A DNA stretch of 64,000 nucleotides, from positions 1-64,000 of the forward strand of contig JAGGNK010008670.1 of assembly GCA_017590115.1 (NCBI GenBank), written 5' to 3'. The stretch is from Montifringilla adamsi (taxonomy: Eukaryota; Chordata; Aves; Passeriformes; Passeridae). The notes under the pieces were generated by a model, which did no database searches, was not told the DNA's origin, and saw only the letters and a list, made by a program, of their open reading frames with translations. This document shows, piece after piece, positions 40,311 to 52,900 of this stretch. How positions within the stretch are numbered: position 1 is the stretch's first letter; each line of letters starts with the position of its first letter. A program made the position numbers and the translations under genes.

Positions 40311-41470
40311 CTGTACAAAAGCCCAAACAACATTAAAAGAAATCTATTAAATCTAGTTATTTATAGTGAATGATAAATACCACCTTTACAAAGCACCTTT
40401 TATGCATTTATCATATTGATGTAAAAACATCCTCAGGGATTCATTCTTGTAACACACTTTCTCATTTCTGACGTGACAGTCAGAATATTTTATTTGCAAG
40501 AACATTAACATGACCTAAACACTGCACATTTTATAAATACTCAGCCTTCCTTAAAAGTGAATTGGTCTTCTTTCTGAGCATATTTATATTTAAATAAGTA
40601 TCTTAAGGTTTTAAAGCAAGGATATATTTGGGCTATGGGAGTAAGATTATTTAAAATATGAGAAAAATAAACCATCTTTCAAAGACAATATCTTTCTTAG
40701 TTACAAACAAAAGAATGACCTTTTAGCCTTTTTCTTCAAAGCCTGCACAGAAATAATAGCAGTCTGATGAAATATGCTTTGTCAGGACCAGACAAGGGGT
40801 ATCTTCTCTTTTTCCCAAACAGACACATGAAATGAGACATAATTTAAGACCAAAAGCCTTTTTCTTTGAAGTACATTCTAGATAAAGCAAAATTTATACA
40901 ATAGCACTTTCATAGGACTACTCAGAAAATTTAATAATAGTCTGCGTGCACTGTACAAATAGACAACTTTGTGAGGCAAAAATGACAGACATGAAAATCT
41001 TCTGCCTAATGGAGCAACCCTTTAAAATTAGGCAACTGTTTATATAGAAATCTGGCCACAGAACCAAGGCATCTTTAGAGAGGCTACAAAGCAGACCTCA
41101 CAAATCACATGAATACTGGGGGTTGCTAATCTGGAATGAATTGCTAGCCAATTAGAGAGACTCGCAGTCATAGTCTGATACATTAATTTATTGCAGCAAT
41201 AAAGATATCCTTTCAAGAGACAGACTCTTTAACACAAACAAATTGGAAATAACAGTTTTCCAAACATAGTGAATGAATGAGCCATTCCTGATTTGGCAGC
41301 AAACCCAAAATCCTCCAGTGGCAAGCCAAAATAAATGGCTGTTAAAGTCTATTACACCTGAAAAATGTTTTCTGGGAAAAACCCCACAACCTCCTAACAG
41401 TGCTCATAGACATTTTTTTTCTTTTTTAATAAAAAGCTCACATCTTTATGCATCCCTTCTCCACTTTAGT

Positions 41471-41619
41471 GCTGTAATTATAAACAAAACACAAAAGCTG
41501 AACATTGCCAACACAGATACTGAAAGGCTTATGGCAAAAGCATATGAAAATGACAAGAAAGTTCATTGTTCTCACAATGAACAACTAGAAGAAAAAAGAT
41601 GTTTGAATGCGTATCTGGT
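41471..41619 (+). other. Possible exon-like frame, charged coiled-coil composition
   Basis: After CCACTTTAG the frame reads AVIINKTQKLNIANTDTE and continues with RLMAKAYENDKKV and EQLEEKRCLNAYL, ending at a GTGAGC donor-like site. The composition is rich in E, K, N and L and could form a short coiled coil. Same strand as the other exon-like frames at 39.0 and 42.86 kb. No family recognised. Chance is a real possibility in this AT-rich sequence. Confidence 0.2.
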
Positions 41620-42856
41620 GAGCCTTTATTAGAATGCAGTTGATACACAAAGACAGATTACTATAGAGATCTTATAGCTATATTGTTCCTATATAATCCT
41701 ATTCTGCATAGGATTTTTACTTACTTGCACAACTCTAAATTTAGTCTCAACAGAAGACTGAAATGAAGATAGTATTAACTCTCAAGCTGTTAAGTACCAA
41801 GTTTTTCCAATTTTGGTAAATGCTTTTAGGTTAACATTAGAAAGATAAAGTTATTTCCAAGTTTGTAACACCATGACATGCCAAACTTTTCACTCAGCAG
41901 TTTTGTGCTTGCAGCTTCACATCTCATTTGTATTAATAATGCAAACCATTATCTTGCCTGGAAGAACCCTGCTTAAACCCAAGCTGCTTTGGGAAGAGGG
42001 TATGCAGTTTGTTGGTCTCCTTTGTTTTCAAGGTGATACCTAAAGTACTTTCCCATGTTATTTACTATGACAGAATTGTGCTGTATATTCAGGCACAGAA
42101 CCTACCCAGATCAAATGCAGTACTAGTACAAACACCTATCATGTGGAAACAGTGAATTCCCTAACTTTGGAATTTAGATGCATGTCAGAGTCAACTTTGG
42201 AATTTATAGATGCATGTTTAGATGTCAGAGTTTTGGCTAAAAGCTGCAAAAACTTCCTTGGCAATCAGGAATCATTTTGAAGGTAAGAAAGCTTATTCAC
42301 TCACTGTTTTAGAAACTTATGATAGTTCAAAAGAGCAGAACCTGCACCCACCTCTGTTCAGACTTCACTACTGTGAAAGCAATCTATAGACCAACAAGGG
42401 ATTGGACAAAGGCGGTAGTTCTGGAGATTCCATGATCCTTTCTTGGCAAAACAAAGTGAGTAACTTGACTTTACAGTCAAGTAGTATATAATGATGATAA
42501 TTCCATCACATCACAACCCAGTTTATTTCTCTCCACGTTAAAAGCACCAGAAGGTTCAGTAGGGACACTGACTGCTACAAACACATCAAGAACCTCTGCA
42601 CTGGAAAAAGGCCTCTGCAAGTGCTCTTCCTTCACTAGTTTCCCTCAAATTTACCAGAAACTCTAGAGAGTGGGATAGCTGCATCAGAATTTTGTGTATC
42701 AGGCAATGGAACAATGTCAGTCCAGAAGCCAGACAGACTACCATTTCCACCTCTGTCTTCTTAGGTTGACTGACTGTGCACAAGCAGGGACTAACCTGTC
42801 CCTCCCTGCTTGTTCCTAATAAAGAGCACCATCTGGGTTTGTGCTAACATTTGCAG

Positions 42857-42921
42857 CTTTATTCTGAGGAGGAGTCAGAACAACTCCCAAGAGTAAATGC
42901 AGCAGAACTGGATGCAGATGG
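42857..42921 (+). other. Possible small exon-like frame (acidic)
   Basis: After ACATTTGCAG the frame reads LYSEEESEQLPRVNAAELDAD and ends at GATG|GTGAGA. Both splice motifs are good and the segment is acidic. Too short to identify. A further donor-like AAAAG|GTAAGA at 43303 follows the + strand frame SHMEAYNAAHFYPREK. Confidence 0.2.
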
Positions 42922-43527
42922 TGAGACTACCATGCCATTATATTGCCCTAGAAAGGGCATACAAAAAGTATATCTTAGAAGCACGCAAGAAAAAGAAATA
43001 CTATGGTTTTCAAAAGAGCAATCCAAGTATACTCATTCACAAGCTTTTTTCTGTATAGAGCCCAGAGAAGGGACATAAAGATGGTCCTTTATCAAGACAG
43101 TTATTTCACTGTCCAAGTTTATCAGCTTCGAAAAAGGAGCGCAGACATGACTTTAATTCAACAGTCAACTTCCAGTACACAGCTTTGGTCTCTTTTAAGC
43201 GCAATAATATATATGATTTGCATCACATCACATACAAGCAGTGAAGAGGCACCCAGTCATATGGAGGCATACAATGCTGCACACTTTTACCCCAGGGAAA
43301 AAGGTAAGAACTACAGAACAAGCTTTTGAAAATACTGATAGACCTTACCACTGTTCAGTTTGACAGCTACTCTCTGCATAGATTGACTTCAGGCCAATAG
43401 TTTTTACAAGCCAGATGATAACTAGGTTTACACGCTTCACAATTTAAACAAACAATAGCTTCTGGTGATAGCAGTTCATTGCTTTCAAATTGCTATTACA
43501 ATTACTTTTAACTATAGAACAACCAAC

Positions 43528-43707
43528 CTCTCCATTTCTGAGGACTTCAAAAATACCCGCTTTACAAAACACATGCGCACAGTGTCTTATCACGGAAAGA
43601 GTCAGTGATTCTAAACAAACTGTGCATTCTTCATCTGAACCAGAGCTCAGAACCAACTTAATTTTACTCACTAATGTCTCATGCAATTCTTCAGGAGTTT
43701 TATCATT
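43528..43707 (-). pseudogene. HLTF: HLTF relic exon: first half of RING
   Basis: The frame reads NDKTPEELHE, then LSSGSDEECTVC and HCAHVFCK, matching the HLTF segment that opens the RING. The expected Pro-Cys after HVFCK is Ala-Gly (bases 43555-43560), so one zinc ligand is missing. The acceptor position reads TTGCAA where TTGCAG would be expected, and the donor is a weak GTTGGT. Both splice sites therefore look eroded. The frame itself is still open. Confidence 0.88.
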
Positions 43708-44690
43708 TGCAAATACAGAAACATACATACTTAAACCCAGAGATTTCCATACAGGAAACATTCTGATCTCTCATGCTTCAAAACAGTTCCATTGATCAAA
43801 ATGCAATCATAACACTTGATACACAGTGAGGATATAGCCTACAATACATAAAAACACAAGCTGCCCCATACAGAAAATTCTGGCCTAACATTTCAAAATA
43901 TATTAAGAGTAATCCTACTTGGAGAAGTGGTACTTAGATCTTAAAGTATGCTCAGTGATAAGTATGTATGCAACACAATGCCTAATGGGAATAAGCAATT
44001 TTCCTGTGGCAGCTGTTTAAGTAGCAATAATATTATGGACGTGACATTATTTAAAGTAAAGGTTGCTTTGTATTTTAAGTAAAGAAATTCAAGCCATACT
44101 TAGTTAATAATTAAGCTCTAAATAATTATTGAGCCATTTAAAAATTTTTTTTCCATCCTGTATTCTTTAGGAAAATAAACAAAAACCTTCTAAAAAAGGT
44201 TCTGACCATATCTCATTGGTCTTCTGGATTCTGAAAATCAACAAGGGTGTCCTCCTTGTTGTCTTACAAAAACTGTAAATAACACTAATGTTCAAAGGGA
44301 TCAAGATGTTATATTTTGACCTATTTCTTTGGAATACACTAGTATTCTTATATTTCAAGAGCAATAAATCTCTTTTTTTGACACTTCATTTGACATTCTT
44401 ACTAATATTTCATTCTGAGCATATAAGCAAAAAGGCACCTGTCTCCTCCCTCTTCCTCAGCTGGTTTGAGGACTTAATGACACAATCTCCAGAAGTGCCA
44501 GAGTGAATCTGCCTAGTCAAAACAGGGAATGGAGAGTGCACTCACTACTCACAGAGTGGCACTGTAATTACAATACCACCTCAGTTTTGTATTTCTATTA
44601 AATAAATCTCCCTTGGGAAAGCAGATCTGTATCCTTTTACTATCAGGAGAGACTACAGGAACTTGTACCTGCCTTTCACCTCACCAGTAC
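43708..44690. other. Sequence between HLTF RING relic and CpG island
   Basis: Only about 1 kb separates the RING relic from the CpG island, whereas intact HLTF needs some 740 codons in many exons upstream of the RING. I found none of them here. The missing exons therefore look deleted rather than overlooked. No other gene recognised. Confidence 0.6.
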
Positions 44691-44705
44691 AGACCATGAT
44701 GACAT
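44684..44705 (-). pseudogene. HLTF: Possible HLTF first-exon remnant
   Basis: On the minus strand at the edge of the CpG island, an ATG is followed by Ser-Ser-Trp-Ser-Val-Leu and a good GTGAGG donor. Human HLTF starts Met-Ser-Trp-Met, so this could be the remnant of exon 1 fed by the shared promoter. The match is only a few residues; treat it as a hint. Confidence 0.25.
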
Positions 44706-44739
44706 ATGAAGACAACTGAGCACTGTGATACCACTCCAC

Positions 44740-45070
44740 CGTTCCGGCAGGCCTCGGCAGCGGGCCCCGGCACCCCGCGGCCGCTTCCCGCCCCCACACG
44801 GCAGGCCGCGCGCGCCCGCTCCGGGCCGCTCAAACCCCGCCCCCGGACACGCCTCTGCCTCGTGGCGGTCTTCTCCCTCGCCGGGAGAGGAGCACCCTCG
44901 GCCAATCAGAGGCCTTCCCTCGCGCCCAGACCGCGCGGGTAATGGCCAATGGGGAGGCAGCACCTGAGGCGAGGGGTTCGAGGCGGTTAACGGTCGGCAG
45001 TTGGTGCTGGTCGGTCGCGGCGGCGGACGTATTGTGGCGCAGTCGGAGTTCGTCACCTTAACGAGGCACC
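44740..45070 (+). promoter_or_regulatory. CpG-island promoter of alpha-tubulin, probably bidirectional
   Basis: Strong CpG island without a TATA box. Two CCAAT boxes (GCCAATCAG at 44901-44909, GCCAAT at 44945-44950) are spaced 44 bp apart, the typical NF-Y arrangement. Transcription of the tubulin gene likely starts near 45000, giving a short 5' UTR before the ATG at 45071. Since HLTF runs the other way from the same island in gene order, this was probably also the HLTF promoter (inference). Confidence 0.75.
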
Positions 45071-48908
<3,838 letters not shown>

Positions 48909-48993
48909 GAAAACGAAAGCCTGGAAAAATCTATTTACCAAAAAAAAAAAAAAATTGCAGAACCCTGTTTGTTTGTTTTCAAATGTGCTTCCA

Positions 48994-48999
48994 AATAAA
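48994..48999 (+). terminator. Alpha-tubulin polyadenylation signal AATAAA
   Basis: AATAAA 86 nt after the tubulin stop, followed by a T-rich stretch at 49021-49040. The 3' UTR would be about 110 nt, as short as in most alpha-tubulin mRNAs. Confidence 0.8.
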
Positions 49000-49262
49000 G
49001 TTCTAAAGATTATACTGCTGCTTTTTTTTTTTCTTTTCTTCACTATTAATGTGCATATTCATGAAGGAAGGACAATTTGAGATTGCAGATTTTGGTAGCG
49101 GATCTGTTACCTGCTTTAAAAGTACACAGTAATTTTTACCTTCCTACATTAGCATAGTAAAAAAAAAATCTAATATTCTTTACTACTATGCTCACATGAA
49201 CAGAGCTTTAGAGAAACATGGAAGCAAATATCACAGGACATTTGGCTTGTGCAAAAAGTGCT

Positions 49263-49370
49263 GACCCAGCCAGTTACAGCATGGTACTAACAACACCAAG
49301 GTTGTGGTATCAGTCCTCATACAGGCCATTTAGCTGAGTGATCCTTGTGGGAATATTCTGTGAAATAACT
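49263..49370 (+). mobile_element. tRNA-Ile-headed, CR1-tailed SINE (TguSINE1-like)
   Basis: 49263-49328 aligns by eye to tRNA-Ile. It shows a D-arm remnant (AGCCAGTTACAGC), the anticodon-arm segment GGTACTAACAACACC, CAAGGTTGTGG, and a T-arm and acceptor end GTCCTCATACAGGCCA with a shortened D loop. It continues directly into GAGTGATCCTTGTGGGAATATTCTGTGAAAT, the CR1 3' tail. tRNA-Ile head plus CR1 tail is the structure I know from passerine TguSINE1. It is decayed, not a working tRNA gene. Confidence 0.65.
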
Positions 49371-49376
49371 AGACTT

Positions 49377-49406
49377 GGGGGGGGGGGGGGGGGGGGGGGG
49401 GAGGGG
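49377..49406. repeat. Poly-G tract of about 25 bases
   Basis: An uninterrupted G run, then A and four more G, directly after the SINE. Strong quadruplex potential. The exact length is unreliable in most sequencing methods. It lies between the tubulin polyadenylation site and the HPS3 promoter. Confidence 0.9.
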
Positions 49407-49799
49407 TTTGTTGGCTATTAAGAAAGAATGGCTGTAATTAAGTATGAAAAAGTCTGCTTTTGATGCTAGGAGACTGGAAGAACCCAGGTTTCAGTAGTCT
49501 GATGCATTAGGCACGCTCCTGCTGGCAGTAAGCAGCTCCAAGCAGTGCCCAAGTGAAAGATGCTCTGCACACAAACCACCGACAAGGTCTTCCATTTATG
49601 AGCCACCGTTCCCAGTCCTCCGTCTCACTCCTCATGGATCACTTCCAGATTCTCTTCCCACTGGACAGCTCCACCAGTGTACGGCGCTGCTCTGCCATAA
49701 CGGAAGATTCCCGGGGGTGTCATCCAGCCACTGAGTCAAGCCAAGGCCACACGGAACCTCGTACAAGGGTACCTCTGCCGAGGCAGCCACACGCTGCCG

Positions 49800-49919
49800 C
49801 CTGAGCCCGCCCCGCACGGCGCCGCGCGGAGGCGGCTCTGCCCACCGCGGAAGTGCCGGGCGCCGCCCCGGCAGGCTGCGGCCGCTCTCTCCGCTGCTGC
49901 GGCGGAACTTTTCGGGACC
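49800..49919 (+). promoter_or_regulatory. HPS3: HPS3 CpG-island promoter
   Basis: The CpG island runs from about 49.8 to 50.56 kb and has no TATA box. An ETS/GABP-type element, GCGGAAGTG, lies at 49847-49855, about 65-70 bases before the start codon, typical of TATA-less housekeeping promoters. The start codon sits in the good Kozak context GGGACCATGG. Confidence 0.65.
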
Positions 49920-52900
49920 ATGGTGCAGCTTTACAACCTGCACCCGTTCGGGTCGCAGCGAGTAGTGCCCTGCAAGCAAGAACCGGCGCACTTCTGCTGT
50001 GGTCAAGACGTGCTGTTCGTTGCCAGCACGGCGGCAAGCTGCAGGGTGGAGGTGTTTACCGTGCGCGAGCAGGGCCGCTGCGAGGCCCTGGGCTCCTTCG
50101 CCACGCTGGGTCAGGTTCTGCGTATGGCGCACAGCTCGGCAGGTCAGTCCCGGCCATCGCTGGGACCGTGAGTGCTCGGCCTGGGACACCGGGACGCGTC
50201 AGGTCTGAGTGCGTGGAGCGGCCCTGGGGCTCCGCCGGGTGGGGATGGAGGGCCAGCCGGGCTGAGGGCGGGGGGCTGCGGGAGGCGGGCGGCGAACCAA
50301 GCCGCTCGGGTTCTGCCGCGGAAGGAGGGCCTGGCCCTCCCACCCGCGTCTCCCTCGGGCTCTTTCTCAGGCTACTTCCGGGCCGGAGGTGGGGCGCGCC
50401 TGCGGGAGCCGGCCGGCCGGCAGGCCGGGCCGAGAAGTGCGGGCCGGTGCCAGCGCCGGCAGCGCTCCGGCCTGCCCGGAGGGCGGGAGCCGCAGCTCCC
50501 TCGTCTGCCTCCGCCTCGGCTGCGGTCTGTGCTCCTGCCCTGCTTGCTTTGTTGTTTGTTTGTTTGTTTCGGGGTTTTTAAAATTGTTTTTTGTATTTTG
50601 TTTTTAGAGCACGGAGTGGGTTGGTTGTTCCAGCCCATTCCACAGCTCTTCATGAGTTTTTTGGTCCATTGCTTTCCGTGGTCTGTAGAGAACAAAACGT
50701 TTCCTCATTAAAGGGTATAAGAAGGCGGGCAGGTGGGGGGAACCTTGTATGCAATCAAAACTTACAGGGAGGATTCACACAGGAGTTACTCTGGACCTAC
50801 ATCTGTAAGTCTTTGCTTTTAGTGGTGTGTGAAGTGTGTGCCACCCAGCAAAGAAATTTGCACTTTGTGTTCAATTAGAGGAATATTGGTGAAAACTGGT
50901 TTTGGAATTTTTTGTAAGAGTTGAGACTTGAAGATGTTCTTTGTAGTGTACTACAGCAGATAAAGAGCTCAGAAACTGTAATCTATTTTTAAATTATTAT
51001 CAGTATGACTGCTTTCTTTTAAGGAGACTATCTGGTGACAATTGAAGAAAAAAGCAAAGCAACTTTCCTAAGAGCATATATGAACTGGAGATGCATGTCT
51101 GCAGGGAATTCTCGCGTGTGTGTCCGTATGGTTGGTCACAAGATGGAAGAGTCATACAGTGAAGCCTTAAAAGAACAGATGTCAGTTGTTGAAATGCCAC
51201 TTTCAGATCCTCCGCTGTGCATTTCATGTTGTCCTGTGAACGGAGATCTACTTGTGGGCTGCAAGAATAAATTAGTCATGTTCTGTTTGAAATACTGTGT
51301 CATAAACCAGAATTTGACTGTGTTAGATTTTGAACGCTCCTTAATTTTGCACATTGATAACCTCATTCCTGCTGAAGTTGCATTTTGTGCCAGACATATA
51401 GCCATAACAACAGAGCTGGATGTTCTAATCCTGAAACTGGAACTGGTCCAGCAAAGTGCAGACAGGACAGAGCAATATGCTCAGGGAGTCAGTGCACCAG
51501 AAAAGGCTGTGGATGGAGGTAGGTGCTGAAATAAATTTTAATTTTTTTTTAATCTCCAAGGATCTGCTAATTGATTCCCATTGTTCTGAAAGTAGTCTTG
51601 AGCAAGGTCTTTGCCCTTCAGAAAATATTTCCAGATTGTCCTGTCACTGACTATCAGCTGAATATTGTAGAGCATGAAAAGTTGTACTAACCTGCAGTTG
51701 GAGGTAACATTTCAAACAAATATGCCATCATGCTCCATCTTTAGGTGATAGTACAGCCTCTGCAGACACAGAATTAAGTCCCTGATTTAGGGTGCCACAA
51801 TGGGCCAAGTTAAAGTAGTAGTAGTTCAGTGTGCTGTGTTCAGAAAAATTATTCTATCAGTGTCACTGCCTAAGTAACTGGCTTACACAATGAAGAATGT
51901 TTCTGGTGTGATGTCTGTGCATTTTTTTAACTGTTAGGCTCAGAACCTGCCATAATCCAGCAAATTCTCCTTTTTCAGTCCTTTATATTATTCAGGGGAT
52001 TGTCTTAGAATTATAAAATCCCAGAAATAGATGTACTCAGGAGGTATCATTCCTGTGTATTGCAAGATATCAATCCATATGTAATCAATTATCAATCCCC
52101 ACTTTTCCAAAAATATATGTATCAGATCAACACCAACAAACCTTAGGAAGGTCCGTTCTTTATAATTGAAGAAACTTAAAAGGAGGGTCATTTAGAAATG
52201 AAAACTGTAGCTAGAAAAAATTTACAAGAAAAGAAGACTTTTCAGATAGGGACAATACAAATGCAGTGTTCTTCACTGAGTGATGATGGGTCTTTACTCA
52301 GATAATGGTGTCCTCCCCCTAGATTTTTTAATTACTAAAAACTACATAGAAAAGTTCTAGTTACTTTCTGAGTGTTATTAGGATTTGCTTTCCAGGACTT
52401 AAGTGAGCTGAAGATAAGCTATCACAGCTTCCTGTGATAGCTGCCTTTGCTTTCTCAAAACCTCTTCAGCCAAAAGTCAACATTTTTTGAGGACCAGCCA
52501 TTTGTGGCACCAGTTGTCTTTGACTCACCTTCTATGAACAGTTTACCTGTTAGGGTTTTTTTCCCCAGAAATCTTGACTCTTAAATATTCAGAGTGTTGA
52601 GGCTTAAATAGGAATTGTTCCCATCTTCTAGTATGGCTGTTTTCAAAATCTTGTGATTTGAGGAAGCCAGTGCTAGCAGGGTAGCTGTAATTGGAGTATT
52701 TAAATTGATATTGTCATACTGTTTTCTTACTGCTGCATGGAATGGTTTGAACAATTAAGATAGCATTTTCATTGCTCAGGTGTGAAAGATGAAAGTCCTT
52801 CAACACATCCTTTACAGCTTGAATTAGATGAGTTCATCATATGTCAGAAGCCAGTGGAACTGCGTGGGGAAGAAAGTAAGTTATGTGAGATACCTGTCAC

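Larger units (their letters stand above)
38304..43707 (-). pseudogene. HLTF: HLTF unitary pseudogene, RING and helicase-C exon relics
   Basis: HLTF is a nuclear SWI/SNF translocase with an embedded RING that polyubiquitinates PCNA and remodels stalled forks. Four relics lie in correct order on the minus strand at the syntenic site: 43528-43707 (first RING half), 40188-40310 (second RING half), 38656-38769 (INAVMHAL; then shifted frame VVSQFTTFLSLIE) and 38304-38484 (LDGSMAQKK; MLLSL; GGVGLN; FLMDP). Damage includes a sixth RING cysteine replaced by Gly, a +1-type shift in the second exon, another shift in the third, and an in-frame TGA at 38385-38387 in the fourth. Several splice sites remain good (GTGAAT, GTAAGT, GTGAGT donors), so this is not a processed copy. 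About 740 N-terminal codons (HIRAN and helicase N half) are absent. Exon identity is strong from motif runs; loss of function is inferred. Confidence 0.9.

Noticed and set aside
42586..42783. Minus-strand frame considered as an HLTF helicase exon
   Set aside because: Resemblance to the KINALMHAL region was superficial, and the true exon for that region was found at 38656-38769.
49263..49328. Functional tRNA-Ile gene
   Set aside because: Shortened D loop, mismatched arms and direct fusion to a CR1 tail indicate a SINE copy rather than a working tRNA.
49632..50711. Long frames on both strands around HPS3 exon 1 (up to 242 codons)
   Set aside because: GC-driven open frames in the CpG island; only the frame from 49920 continues in phase into HPS3 exon 2.
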